A stretch of DNA of 64,000 nucleotides from Acanthochlamys bracteata (Eukaryota > Streptophyta > Magnoliopsida > Pandanales > Velloziaceae): contig CM034136.1 of assembly GCA_019914995.1 (NCBI GenBank), positions 3,921,270 to 3,985,269 on the forward strand, read 5' to 3'. Positions 49,601 to 63,690 of the stretch are shown here, piece by piece. Under the pieces are notes generated by a model. That model was not told the DNA's origin, ran no database searches, and saw only the letters and a list, made by a program, of their open reading frames with translations. Every line of letters starts with the position of its first letter. The stretch's first letter is position 1. The position numbers and the translations under genes were made by a program.

Positions 49601-52600
49601 AACTTTGCATTTACCGCCCGGCAAACCTTACCACCATTCTTCTTCTTCCTTTCCTTCCTACCTGCTTCATTTTATATTTTTATACACCCATCAAACCGCC
49701 GCACTCATGCCTGTTTCCTTAGTTTATTGCTGCAAATTTGTGTTCTTAATCGAAAATTTTAAGAAAAATTAAAATATTGGACAAAATATGAAAATAAAAC
49801 TTTAATGTAAAATTAAAGTAATTTATTTTTAAATTCACTTTTAGTAACAAAAATATGAAAAATGAACTCATCTACAAATTTGTAATATTTTTAAAATTTT
49901 AAATTTTAGTTCGGAGAAGAAAGATTACATCTTTATAAGAAATGCATTATATTTCTAGCTCAAAACTTTAAAATAAATATATAACAAAATAAGTTATAAT
50001 AATAAAAAATATATAAGCAGTTCATAACTTCATAGATATGTAGCTTATTGTTAAATATAAAATAAATAATAAATCAATTATAGCAGTTTGGTAAAACACC
50101 GAGGTCAAAGCAAAATACTATTAAAAAAATAAATTTATAAATAGTAGTATAATATAATCAGAATAAAACTAGAAGAACAATCTCATATCAGCTATCTCTA
50201 ACCCAGCTAGCATACAAAAACCAGGGGCTAATGGTTGGAACCAGAGATGTCGTTTAGTATGTGTTTTAATTAAAAAAAAATTTTGTCGGATTTTAAATTT
50301 AGATTTATTTTCTATGATCAATTTGTTTCAAATTCATATGTAATCTATATTTTATGAATTCAACTTCATTAAGAGTGTGTTATGAAACTATTTGAAAATA
50401 ATTTGTTAAAAATATTATTGAAAGTAGATTTAATATTTATATTTTTTATAAAGAAGTAAATTTTAAATAATTTACTTATAATTAAAAAGAGTTAAAAATA
50501 ATTTTTTAATAAAAGTAAGTAAATTATAAAAGTTAATGACGTGTTTATCTTAAAAATAAAATGAGTAAAGTAAGTTTTTTAAAAGTCAATTTAAAAATCA
50601 AATTAAAAATTAAAAAATATTTATTAAAAAATAAAATTATATATTAATTTAATGTTTATAGTAAATTTTTTAAAAAATTATTAATAAAAAATTTTTATTT
50701 TAATATATTAAAAATGAATTTAAAAAAATAAAATTTCGGGTGTTGGTAAACACGCCTAAAGAACACACATACTGCAACACTCTGTTAAATGTACACAGAG
50801 TTCGACATGAGCTTCACCTTCACGTACACGTCTCATGTACATGCAAGTGACCCAACCTGCCTCACTACCTGATGCAGCAAAACGCTGCAGAGCAGCTCAG
50901 AGAAAAAAGGTATACAAAACAAAACAAGAAAAATTTTGATTGGTTCTCTTTTAAGTAAGTTCGTGTTGTCAACTTTTTTCAGGGTAGGTTCCTTCTGCAA
51001 AGCTGCGTAGGTTTGCTCTAGACTCTAGCTAACTATATAGTAGGGTTTTCGTTTTTGTTCGAGTTTTCATTCATAATGAATGTTGAAAGTGATAACATAA
51101 TTATGGAGAGAGAGATGAACAATGGACCATACCCATCAAAGCTTTTGCTTTTATGGCTCCTGGTTCTGCTTCTCAAGTTCTTTCTTTCTTTCAGTGAGTT
51201 ATGTTTCAAAGTGTCCCTTTCTCTGTAGGAAACCTAGCAGAGTGCGTGCATCAAATGTTTCATAACTCGAGCTACAAGCGTGTATGCTACAGGGATTGAA
51301 GTTTACACTTATGCAGTTAGTTGTTGATTCCAGTTAGTTGTTAATGTCTACTGCCACTAGCACTCATTGGGAAATATCTTTTCCTCCTTGTGCATTGCAG
51401 TTGTTTTAACTCAGGACTATTTTGTCTGCAGTTAATTAATTGCTTCATTTCTAAGGGCATACACCGTGAAATGCATCCTTTGTGTCTGGTGATCATGTTT
51501 TCAGTGAAATCCAAATGGACTGATAAACTGATGAGCATGCAAAACGTTTGGTTTCATTTCCTTTTCCTGGTTTAGAAACCAAACAAGAATGACAAAAAGT
51601 TAAAATTCGTTTAACAGCTAGCCACTTCTGTTCCAGTTTTATGATCCCCATCACAAGTGCTAAATCAAGTAAAGGTTACAAAAATCTAATCCTTCTGAGC
51701 AGTACATGCATTTTATAGGCTTTGACAAGGGTAAGGTTTTCCCCACTTCAACTTTGGCCCAATTTTCCAAAGCTTCATTGCAGTTCTAAATCCAACGCTC
51801 TCTCCAAAACATATTATGATCCTGATTCCCTCGAGAAGAAACAGTCGTCCCTCTCCCTACGAGCTATGATGGAGCAGCGCCAAGCTTTCGATTCTATCCA
51901 TTGATGACTTTGGACTTTGGAGCCTTGGTTGAATTTGGTTGGTCCATATCTTGGAGAACATGTTTAGCAGAGAAATCAAAATCCTAGTCTATCTTAATAG
52001 GAGCTAGCACCATTCATTAACTAATTATTTAGCTACGACAATATAATACAGATGCTTACCCTGAAATCTCGTACTATAGCTATAAATGCTGCCAAATTAT
52101 CGCCTGTTCTTAACCACCGAAACGACCGTAACAAGACTGCAGCACAGTGAGATACCCAACACATGTTGCCAGCTGCCTGTTAAGTTTCTTAACAAAGCAC
52201 AGGTTTACCAACAGCAAATGCCATTGAATACTGCTTCGGAAGTAAATACCAACAGCTACGGTAATGTTGAGATTTTTTTTATCAATTTACATTTTTCAAT
52301 AAATTTTAAAATATTTTATAATTTTTAAACAAAATTTAAATTTATAAAAATTTTATGTCATTAAATATTATTATTTTTTAAGTAAAACAAATAAAATTTA
52401 TTTTAGAAAAATTTTAAATATTTTTTTAGAAATTTTTTGTCTTCAGTAAGCACTTTCAAACTTTTCTGTAATATATAAAATAGTGTGTTTCTTAAAAACT
52501 AAATTAAATATAATGTATTAAAAAATTTATAAAATAAATAGTATTTAAATTGTTTACGGTAAATGAAAATGTACGGTGATTTTTTACTATTAAGTATTTG

Positions 52601-53505
52601 GTCAAATACGGGGAAACGTGTTGTTAGAAAAGCTCAAGCAGCAGCAACGCATATGGTTGTGATGCAGAACTTTTACACGTCTTGATTAATTATTTAAAAA
52701 TTTATAATTTTATTTCATCAAAATAATTTTATTTAGATATAAACTTTTTAAAATAAAATTTTATTCGACTTTTGATTTAAATTTTAAAATAGTAAGAATC
52801 TAATTATATTATGATTTTATTTTTTAAATTTATTTTATAATTAAGTGAATTTGAAAAAGTTTTTGTTTTGAAGAATTTTTTAAAAATTAAAGTTTTTTTG
52901 AAAAAGTATAATTTTGAAAAAGTTTTATATAATAAGAAGAATTTTTTAATAAAATTTAAAAGAATTAAAAAATGAAATGTATTAAACTTTTTTTAAAAAT
53001 TTTAATAAAAATTCTTTGATAGTATTAAAATTCTTTTATAAAATTTATAAATTTTTACGATCTTATTTTAAAATTTCTATTTATGATTCTACTTAAACTA
53101 AAAGGTTTTCCTTAAAATTTTAATTTGGACAACTTTTGTCTTAACTCTCTCATATACCATACAAGATAAGAAAGGAAAGTAACACCTGATGAGGGTTCAA
53201 GCAGGTCAGTAGATATCCATGACTAGACTCAATGTTTGACACCTTTCAAAATGTGTCTATAATAAAGATTATATACATTTATACATCTTTCAAAAGGCAT
53301 CGTAGAGCAAACCCTTTATAACATATAAACACAATTACAAGATTCATGCTTAAGTGATTAATAAGACATACATTATTGTACTGGAAAGACTTGTATATAT
53401 ACATGTTTATTGATGCTTTTACATACTATTGAAATACCAATTATTTAATCACTCACCCGATATTGCATCAGTAGCACATTGATATCTATATTATAACCTA
53501 AAAAT
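46627..53505. other. Long intergenic region, mostly AT-rich
   Basis: About 6.9 kb with no confident gene. AT-rich MITE-like blocks occur at about 48130-48330, 50380-50760 and 52270-52470. A less AT-rich island at 48590-49480 shows no clear frame. A (GA)10 tract lies at 49506-49526. At 51034 a TATATAG is followed by a short frame at 51115 with a Leu-rich hydrophobic start (MNNGPYPSKLLLLWLLVLLL) and GTGAGT; at 51722-51904 there is an open stretch with no family match. 53.2-53.5 kb should contain the SWN 3' UTR. Confidence 0.4.
49506..49526. repeat. (GA)n microsatellite
   Basis: A 21-base alternating GA run in otherwise unassigned intergenic sequence. Confidence 0.85.
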
Positions 53506-53563
53506 TCAAGCAACTTTCTGTGCCCTGCTGTGAGGGGCTGAGGAATCATCTCTCTTTGAGCCA

Positions 53564-56500
53564 TCAGGCTTTCTTTGCCCATGCAGGTGCCTGATCTGGC
53601 CCATAGCGGTAATCATAGAAGAGCTCCTCACTGGCTTCGATACGCTCTTTTGCAAAAATTCCGACCCGATGATCTCCAGCCACTAGCATTACCTGCAAAA
53701 ATCATGACTTGTTAAGTCCCAAAAATCATTACCTGCAAACAGTTGGCTAAAGCAAGCATACCTTTGCATAGCAATTTGGATTTGATGAATGATTAGCGAA
53801 TTTCAGTTTGTCACCCTTGCGGTAAGCATCAAGCACATACTGCAAACGCATTTTCGTCACCACATACCATGTAAGCATTCAAAACTAGGTTACCAGAAAG
53901 TATAACTAGACATCATAAGTAATCAACAACCATTATAGCACAGTTGTTGATCCATGATAGCATGGTGGTGCAGAAAAAACAACCACTCGGTATATAAGAA
54001 GTTTTGGTAGAAGGGAAATACAAGAACAATGGGTATGGCAGAGGGAAGCTGTTTCACTCACTTGATCGTTCAAGTCAAAAAGGAAGGACGAATTTGCACG
54101 GTCATATATCTTTCCACGTTTATCAGCTTCTTTGTGAGAAATCAATTCACCAGTGTATTCACCAAGATAATCATTTTTGTTGACAGGATTCTGAAATATT
54201 CATGGTTAGTGCCAATAAATAACTATGAGATGCATGTAGAATAAAACTGTCATATGATTTGAACCTTAATAAAGGCACCCCATCCAGCAACGTCAGACCT
54301 CCCCAACAAGATCTGGGCAAAGGAACACACACTGACCATCAGTTGCACTATAAAATGGAACTGCAATAGCATATGTAAATTAGCAAACAAAGAGAAAGTA
54401 AGATCGCATACTCTCTGTTGTTGCTTCAAGAGCAGGTTCATGTTGCCACATTGATAACCATCGCCTCTTGCTGGTGGCTCGCCGAGTGTACCATCTCCAC
54501 AGCTGCACAATTTAGCAAATCCATTCAATTCAACAAAGCTGACGCAATCATATCTGAGCAGGCAAACAGCTTAAGAGAGAAAAGCAATTAATGCGAGACA
54601 AATACAATGCTGAACCAATCCCATAATATGTGAAAAACTTCAATAAGCAAGGAATAAATGGGAAGTACAGTTCTCGCAGCTCGCAAAACATATAACCAGC
54701 TTTTGCTAAACACACAAACCAAAAAGGAAACAATGTACTTCAAGAGGGAGAATTCAACAGTTGCCATGGATACTTATGACCTATTTCAGTGGTAGGACGA
54801 AGGGGTATAAAGGATACTAGTTGCCATAAAGTCTTTTGCTTGATCCAACTGAGGTAGTTAGTATTATAATCTAGAATTTCGGAAGTACATTAGGACTGAC
54901 TACCTGACCCAACAATTTCTGCAAACATCTGGATCACACTCACGACCTGCCGCGAAGCATGGGCACTGACGGCTTCTGCATTGACTTTTGGCACAGTGAC
55001 AGCCTCTGAAGCGATTTTTGCAGCTCTTGGAGCAACTAAAAGACACGATGCCTCACATAAGCAAAGTTTATCATAACAAAAAGCCTATAATAATTCAAAA
55101 GATTTATTTTGCTAGGAGATGAATCTTAGATGCGTTCATATAGAAATTCCACCTTGCTTTCTCAACTAACTGGAATGATAATAGTAAAACCCTTCGCTAC
55201 ATAAAGGCATGGTTTCATGTTTGAAAGATCTCTTCTCCTGGAGAAAGACTACAATGAATTTGACATACCCACAGTATTTTTCACAGCAGGTTCCATTGTT
55301 CATACAAGGGCACTGCTTCCCACACATCTGAGTACAACCACATGGAGTATATTGCCTACATGATTGTTCCCCATCACCTATCCTTTTGCGGATGGAGGGA
55401 TGTCCAGCAGACTTCCAGGTATACTTGAGCTTTCGAGATCTGCCTCTCCTACGGAATATTCTTGTTCTTGGAGGGAGCTCTTGCTCCTAACAAATGGCCA
55501 GAAGATAGTAAGTAATTATAACTATTTCCCAAGAGATTTCCTATAAAAGAGCTAATTTCATACATGTAAACAGGAGGTGAATTCATCCATGCATTTCCAA
55601 TGAAAGTAATTAATGCTTCTTGATCAAGAAAAGAGTATGATACGTACTATGCTCTTACCAGCTCATTGTGTGTGCAGAAGGATTTTCAAATACTAAGGGG
55701 TAACATACATCGAGGAAAGAGAACAATGAGCAATTAGCATCATTCAGTATGACGGTCACACGGATCAAGTACATTAGAGAATAAAAAGCCCATAACCAAT
55801 TGGAGAATGAATTAAGAAAGCAGTTAATTGACAAGCTCAAATACACTGAGCGAGCAAAGTAAAATATTCAATTTTACAACGTGGGCTGGAAGCATCAATT
55901 AACAGCACAGGCTACCAATTGCTATGTACAGTTCCGTTTCATGACAATCAGAACCGTTAATTGTAGCATATTTTTGTATAGTGGAGGATCTTATTTAAAA
56001 GTACTACAGTACAAGACAACTTTAGCATGACTTTGTAAACCGATGAGATAATTTAATAAGCGAATCCAACACAATCTACTGGGAATTTCACTTATAAATG
56101 AGAATTACAAACCTTGTAATCGTGTTCTCCCTTGCCACTGTCTTCCAGATAAGAAGTATTCAGAACAGGCTTGGTTTGTAGAGAAGTCCCATCATCAAAC
56201 ATGTATTTTGCTACTTCCAAGCAAGTCTTCAAGCCAGAAAGTAAATTTCTAGCTATTAGGCAGCTGGACGAAAGCAAATGACTATGAATGAGTAGAAAGA
56301 AAATTACACCAGATTTCTATCAAGAAAGTGAATTAGCATTTCACATACATGCCCTCTAATTAAACAGTCTAGTAATTCCATACCGTATCCAGCTATACAA
56401 GCTACAGTGAATTAAAAATGATCCATAATGCATTATGCCTTGCAACACGAATAACTGCTATAGTTCCTAACCAGAAGTAACAATTACCAACAAACCTGCA

Positions 56501-59500
56501 GGTAGAAGAATAGCAACTTAATGGTGATAAGCAACTACAATCTTAATATACAGTTGCATCATTATTCCAATCAAAGGAGACAATCTTAATAACGAGGGCA
56601 ATGTATTTGCAGTTTTGCAGTAAAGTGGTAATGAAGCTCCGGCAGGTAACATTAAGCAGTGACCAATGGCATAATGTTTCAACGTGTGAGGTGACATACT
56701 TTCAGCACATGCTGACAATTTCAAAGAAAAAAGTACCTGTTCTTTCCAAAGATCTCCAGTCCCTTCAGATAAAGATCTTTTTCCATAGTATTCCAGCCAT
56801 TTGCTGGTTTTCCTCTTGAATCTGATAGTCAAGTGCAAGACAATAGGCATTAGGTTATTTATCATAGTGTCACTTGAATTACACAATGGGCAGACTTGAA
56901 ACCACATAAAGGAATCATTGGTACCTTTATCAAGAAACTTGTCAGCATTTGCATCTCTAGTTTCAGAGACTTTGTCGTCAGTTACAGATGCAGGAGATAC
57001 TTGCCCTTGAATTCCCATTGACTCTTGTATAGCTAGTAGTTTCTTGTGTCTTTTATCAGAAGAACCTGCAACTGTTTCAGTAGCTGGCATGGTCTCTGGA
57101 AGAGAAGTGTCCGCATCATTACAAATCTTGCGTTTGCCGACAATTCGTGAAGGAACTCCTGAAGCAGTAGTAGACGTCTTTATCGTAGAATCCCTGCTCT
57201 CTTCATTAATCTCTAGACAAGCATTGAGCTGTCTACTAATGTCAGTACACATCTTTTCATTTATACCGAGTTCTGTATAGAACCCATCTGCATTGGAACC
57301 TTCAGATTCTGATGAAGTTGCATCTCTTGGTTTCGACTTGGAACTATTAGTTTTAAACTCAGACAAGATACCAGTATCGAGGATCTCATGACTATCAGCT
57401 GGGAAGGTATTTACTCTCTGTGGGACAAGACCACAACGAAGTCAGACATAACCCGTAGGAACCGCAAGAATTAGTCTTCTCATTAGAGGTGGAACCATTC
57501 AGCGAAGGGTGAGTATTAAACTGTGAATACCTACTCAAATCTCCTAAGTTGGTCAAGCTTAATCAAAACCTTTTCTTCTAGCAGATATGTAAAATAGCTT
57601 GCATGTCATACCCGGAGGTAGCAGTGCTCACTGCATGGAATACCAATTTCTTCAGACTCAAAGGCAGAAGATTGCTTCTCACTCTGTCAAGGTAAATCTT
57701 ACTGAGAAGCCACAAATCATATTTTTTAATTCATAAATAACCTCCAAAGAAAAAGAACTCACTGGTATAACTAGGTTTTGTGAGCAACCATGCAGGCGGC
57801 AGTCAAAAATCTAGAGGAGTCAGAATCTAAGAGACATCACTTGCATGAATAGCAAGATAGGAGGGACAAGAAGCAGCTGAAAAGAAAATTGTTTCTTACT
57901 GTACCAAGCAACGGCGGCAGAAGAGGTTGTCAAACGAATCCAAAGCTGCACTGAGCGTCTTATAAAGAAATGGTGTGTTGTCAAAATCCAGTTCACTAGA
58001 AACTTCAGGTCCTTTCATTTCTTCTGTATGCTTCTTCAAAAGAAATTCATACCTTTCCTGCAAAAACATAAGCTTAATAAAGAAACATATTTTTAATAAA
58101 TGAAAGTTTAACAAATGAAAGGTTCATCAATATGGGGGAGGCATTGGATGTACTGAGCTTGAGATAATGAATCAGGATTCAAAACTAGCCAGATTTAAAA
58201 ATTGGTTCAAGGAAGTTACTTAAAATACTTTCTGTCAGTGAAGTACCTCAATATCAGCAGGACTTGCATCAACAAGCTGGCCCAGAAGATTCAAAACCTG
58301 ATGATTTGGGCCATACTCCTGAATAGCCTTCCTGTAGTAGTTTATAAACACACAAAATTAGCCCCTGTGTATGGAAAATCCTTGTACATGCAACGCAACT
58401 CTCTTTTTTACGTGCCAGTATTCATCATTGTCGTTAACAACATGGTTTTATGGTATCGCAGTATCATATTCCAAACTATTTCAAAAACAGTAACCCATTG
58501 TTCCTAGTACTTAGAACAACAAATGATTACTAGCGTGTTCACTAGAGCAACTGTGGTATTTGTAAAATAGATTGTATAACTTTCTGTAGCTTCTATAATG
58601 AAATCAGAATTTGCAAGTTGTGTTCAAACAATACACTAGAGAGAGAGAGAGAGAGAGAGTATACTAGTATCTCGTGCACTTACCACAACATCTCATCTTC
58701 CCCATTAGAGAATTCATGCTTTTCTTCCTCCACGTCAGCAATCTCTTCGTCACTGTCACTGCATATCAGTGCTTCACTGCCATATTTGTCATCATAGTAT
58801 ATTTGCCTTCTCCCAACAACTGACTGATCTTCAGCCATCCTTTGGTTTCTGCACTGCATGAGTTGAACTTGAATAAAATAAGCAAGAAATGAATCAAAAG
58901 CAAGAAACTTCTTGTCTAAAGTTGAAAGCATTTGTGTATGAGTCGACAACCTAGAAACAAGAAAGAATGACAAGGACAAGAGTGACAAAAAAATGTTCAT
59001 GGCCACATTTGGTTTATCGCAATTTATGGACAGAGAAGTCCGGATTTCACCCTATGGCCACTTACTTGCAAAACTCTTATCATCACATGCCACCATTGCA
59101 AACGCTTGGAGTACCTTAAGCACAATACATTAAGGTGATGTTTGGGAGTGCTTATTTAACTGATCCAAATATAAGAAACATATAATTACTTCAATTCAGG
59201 ATCAAGCTGGGCAATTCATGTTCGCATTTTGAGCTTGCCAGTCAAAAGGTCATCCTGTTCTTATCAACTTGATTCATTACTTAGAAACACAGCTACTCCT
59301 ATATTTCTACATCTATATATCAATTAATTAATAGGTAATATGAAGTTACATTGTTATCCAATCCTCGTATAAAACTCAACTCCTTATAGATATATGTTTG
59401 GAAATAGAACACTAGAATGCTAATTAGTTCCTTTATGTTGTATTGAAATGATGAATCTTATACTTTATCTGTATTGTAAAGGTAGCAAAACAAGTATAAT

Positions 59501-60953
59501 ATGTACATCTAAATTGCTACTAGTTAAAAGGGTGGTTCGCTTGAGTTGCTCAACCCTCCTTCGGTGCTCATGACGCGCTACGGAACCTCCACCTGAGGGG
59601 ACCGCATTGGCATGACGTAGACATTATTTCTCCAATGCTGCAGGTGGAAATGTCAATCTGTGGATAACATTTGATGCGCATTTGATTGGGAAGACTAGGC
59701 TGACAATTCATACACATGACATTATTGGATTAGTTCAAATCAGATTATATGAGCCAAACCGGTCTTCCAATGTTATTATGCTATTAAGGAACCAAATTGG
59801 CACTTAGCACCTAAAAAAGGAAGAAAAGGTAAATGCTCTTTCTCCTCTCACCTATCCAAGAACATCCATGTGGTGTATGGTGGAATCTTCTCAACAATTG
59901 GCAGCTTTACCAGCCGCACTGCTGTCTTCGATCCACTACTCACAAACGTTACTGTGCCTGGTGTGTCTTCATCTTGGGTATTCGCAACATCCTTCTCTCC
60001 TGCATCCCACACGGTCAGTTGACATAAGGGAATGGTACTTCTCATTGACAATGTATTCCCCACTTCTGACCGACTGATCGACACGTTTTTCATTCCATAA
60101 ACAAGGTTATGGGTGTGGGCACACAGCTCCCTAGCATTCTTTTCAATCTTATCCTGTTGGGTTTACTCGAATTAGATCAAAACACAAAATTTCCAATTTC
60201 ACTTGTGCTATTGGTGCTTACAAGTGTTAGAGAGATCACATACAGAGTAACTATGCTGATCACATGTTTATTGGTTAAATAGGCATTAAGATGTACTTGC
60301 AAAGACAAAATTAACTACACAGCAGATCATGATTGCTCTTTGTGCATCAATTTTGATGAGAACAGCTCCGGCAATTTTGGTTTTCATTCATTTTCTTGAT
60401 TAACTGGAAGCAGTTAAGTAATAAGAAAAGAAATTCACAATTACAACAGCACCTTTCAATCAAAACTTAGTGAATTATGAGCAACTAATTAATTCTGATT
60501 TTATGTTTCTTTTTCGCTTGGTTTGGGGTAATCAGTAACGTTTTTGCTTCAGTATTGGAAGCGGGAACAAACCAGATCATCAAGCAAAGCACCTTTGTAC
60601 TTGTAAATCTTAACTATAGATAATCCCAAGTATAAATTTTGATTAGATTTGCAAGCTCAATTATACAAAAACATCAAACGTAACAAAGTAAAAGAAGAAT
60701 TTACTTTAACTGAAGCGAATCGAGCAGCTTGAATTTGCTTTTTGAGCTGATTGAGCTTTAAAGCAAGACCAGGTATAGCTGATTCTTTCTCGCTCTCTCC
60801 ATCCAATGATTTCTACAGAAACCAAAGATTCAAGAAGATAAAATTCCACCAAATCTAACAATTCAGATTGGAATCTAACAGAGAGATACACAAAGGTTGA
60901 ACCTTGGATCGAGAAGAGTGAGACGAATCTGTAGCCCTGTGAGAAGAAACCAT
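53564..60953 (-). CDS. SWN: Polycomb H3K27 methyltransferase, SWINGER/EZA1 type, 18 exons
   Basis: E(z) homologue, the catalytic subunit of PRC2. Exons: 60953-60903, 60812-60705, 60153-59852, 58848-58684, 58331-58247, 58057-57905, 57810-57763, 57683-57612, 57417-56925, 56821-56737, 56263-56113, 55486-55269, 55035-54904, 54502-54412, 54312-54265, 54190-54062, 53839-53762, 53692-53564. They sum to 845 residues; Arabidopsis SWN has 856. Landmarks: [20 protein letters not shown] (~140-160), [13 protein letters not shown] (~276-288), acidic/basic linker, SANT-like block [18 protein letters not shown] (~500-520), Cys-rich CXC domain ~600-690 and SET domain ~715-835 ([39 protein letters not shown]). 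KIPPYTTW and the [14 protein letters not shown] segment fit SWN better than CLF. The frame ends WAKKA at TGA 53564-53566. One frame over, the sequence continues [12 protein letters not shown] to TGA at 53506-53508, so a one-base change has cut the normal tail after the SET domain. Confidence 0.93.
58638..58659. repeat. (GA)11 microsatellite in SWN intron 4
   Basis: A 22-base GA run inside the intron at 58683-58332, close to its 5' splice site. Confidence 0.85.
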
Positions 60954-62299
60954 GGCGGGCGGCCGAGCAAGAGAGAGAGAGTGTGAAGAGATCCTTCCTT
61001 TTCTTCTTTGTTATTTATTTTGATTTGATTTGAGTTGAGTGATTGGTTTTTGCTTTGCTCTGTTTGTTGCATCGAAGTTGATATCTTTCTTCTTATTGGC
61101 GAGTCAGAACCCATAAGAAGCAATATTTTAATTAAAATTTAAAAAGTTTTAATGCACTATCACCAATAAAATTCTTTATTTAAGACTTAGGCTACTGAAT
61201 TATATATCCATAATATATTTAATTAGTTTTAAATACTTTGAAAATCTTAGTTGAACATTAATAATTTATATGTCCCGCGTGCCAGCAAGAACAGGAGTCC
61301 ATGCTTGAACACAAGAGGCAAGAGACATATGAGCGATACGTATAGAGGAGCATATACAGTGCTTATAAAATAAAATTTTTTAAAATAAAAAATTTTTTAT
61401 TTTCTAAAAATAACTTTTTTTTATTTTTAAAAAAATAATAAAAACTTTTATTACGTAAAAATTTTTTTATTTTTTAAATTTTTAAATAATTATAAAATAT
61501 ATATAAAAAAATATAAAATTAAAAATTAAAAAATTTCTTTAGAAAAAAGTAAATCCAAACGCTCCTGCAAGCGCGCATGAGCAAGGCCACGTATTTGCAT
61601 CGGCAATATTTATTTTAAAATAAATTAGAAAATATTTTTATTAAATATTTGTTTTATTTAAACTAAATTTTTTATAAAAAAATTATTAAAATTTTTTATA
61701 TTATTTGTATTTAAAATAAATTTTAAAAAAGTAAATTTAATGGATTAATAAATAAGACCTAATTGTTTGAGTTTGGAACCCGCTAGAGAGCAAAAATTTG
61801 GATGCAAACCAATTGACATCTACCTACTTGGGAACTAAGAGTGTAGTTATTATGCCAAAGCTAAAACAAGCCCTAATTTCATCAGTCTTGACTTACCACT
61901 AATGAAAGGAGCTTCTTGAAGATGCCGCATCTAACTTCACTGCAAACTTATTGCAAGTTGATAATGGACTAAAAAGAAAGGTTGACTATAATGCTTCGTT
62001 TGCGGACTTACAACATGCCTAGATCGATTTTCATAGAGATGACTGACATAAAGAATGAATTAGCAGACTTCTGATGGTTCAAATGTGAAACAAAGCTCTC
62101 TATTTTGTCAATAGCTTCAAATTCTAAGAGTGTCCACCTTTAGTACTTTAACCTGTATTATTCTTGCCTAGTCTTTTTTCGACGACATCATCAGCTGTAT
62201 CAATGCGATCCACTACTATTGTCTTTCCGATGATAAGCCCTTACACGAACAAACATAACAAGCAACACCTACTGGGCAAATAACCACAACCTAACATGC
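60954..62299. other. SWN 5' flank and repeat-rich intergenic DNA
   Basis: The SWN leader has a short (GA)n run near 60968-60981. From 61.13 kb the sequence is AT-rich and includes the MITE-like repeat at 61357-61567. 61.8-62.3 kb has the texture of old retroelement DNA leading into the gypsy fragment, but no domain can be read there. Confidence 0.4.
61357..61567. repeat. AT-rich MITE-like repeat
   Basis: Begins AGTGCTTATAAAATAAAATT and ends AGTAAATCCAAACGCTCCT, with an A/T-only interior of the same style as the repeats at 13.2, 36.2 and 37.05 kb. The ends are imperfect inverted repeats. Confidence 0.5.
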
Positions 62300-63690
62300 T
62301 TCCGCTTCTGTTACCATACATATACCCACTTTTTCAAACATAAGTGACACAGACTCATGCAGAGGACTCATTACCAGAAGATGCTATGTTGTCCTTAAGT
62401 ACGATGTAAAGCCTTGTAGGCCCTCAAAACAATTCAAATAATGGGCAAGATCATGTCAGGAAGTATTCATCTTAAAAGGTTTAGGAAGCACTCATAATTT
62501 CATCGCGGATCAATTAGTCAAGCATGTACGTTAGCATCCAAAAAGAGTGCGACCTAAAGTAGAACTACTAGATGGATAACCACATTCAATTTAGGTTATT
62601 TATACGGTTATACCCCTAATGGTGTAAGGTGCACAAGCAGTGGTTGACGCATATCCTTTTTCCTAACAGGGGGAAATAATTTTGTTCTAGATATGGCTCG
62701 AAAGCCTTAGAGATGTAGTATGCAATTGGCACCATTCGGATATGAGACTTTCTATGCAAGGCCCTGACTTCATCTTACAAGGAAATAGTGAAGGCGAGGT
62801 ATCTCAGCTCACCAGCTTTTGCCAAGTCATATGTTTTGATGCATTACGCTTGTTAGCAATAACCTCATCTTACAAGTGAATGAGAAATCAGACCAATTAC
62901 TTACTAACCTAAATCAAAACACCACTTTGGCAATCCCCTAAATAATCACACGATTATGGCATTCCTTACTTTTAGTGTGCAATCGGTGAATGTTAAGCCG
63001 TCCAATCCAGCATGTATAGAAAGCTAGATCGACCGGACAGTTACAGAAATATTATTATAAGAAATAATGCAACCGATCTACTTGGCTTTCTCTTTGCCTG
63101 TGCTATTAGTAAAGAAGAAAAATAGTTTATGCAATCTTGCATCGACTACCGAGCATTTAATTAAAATACATTGAAGGACATTTACCCAAAAGCGATAATA
63201 GATGAGTTGTTAGATGAGCTACATAGGGTGCATTTTTTCTCCAAGCTCAATTTGAAATTCGGTTATCATCAGATACAAATTAAGGATGAGGACATACACA
63301 AAACAAGTTCTTGGACTTATGATGTGCATTATCGGTTTCTTGTCATATCATTTGGTCTAATGAATGCTCTGTGAATCTTGTAGCTACTGATGAACGAGAT
63401 GTTCCGACTTTATGTTCTAAAATTTGTACTTATTTTTTATGATATATTAGTAAAGCAACAATTAGTAGGACCATCTCTAACACCTGGCAATTATTTTCTT
63501 AGTCTTGCAATAATAATCATAGCGAATTTTAAGTGTCAATTTGACTATCATCAGCTGAAATACTTGAGACGTATTGTGCCCAAAAAAAAAAAAAAAACGA
63601 ATAACCACAGACCCAACTAAGGTGCTAGCAATGTTGGATTGTCCAATTCCTAATCTATCACTGCCTTGAGAGAATTTCTTAAGCGTACTA
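62300..63690 (+). pseudogene. Decayed Ty3/gypsy pol fragment
   Basis: The protease remnant GSTHNFIADQLVKHV is near 62490, with the catalytic Asp segment altered. Near 62700-62790 frames resemble the post-protease region of the intact element. RT pieces follow: DIYPKAIIDELLDELHRVHF and KFGYHQIQIKDEDI at 63177-63290, then NEMFRLYVLKFVLIFYDILV at 63390-63450, where the catalytic FDD-type motif is damaged. Many stops and shifts are present and no LTRs are seen. The order and wording match the 16.7 kb element's clade, but decay is much greater, so it is an older insertion. The A15 run at 63583-63597 interrupts it. Confidence 0.85.

Noticed and set aside
62300-63690. The gypsy fragment as an autonomous element
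   Set aside because: No LTRs and no intact domain; the RT active site is altered and stops are frequent.
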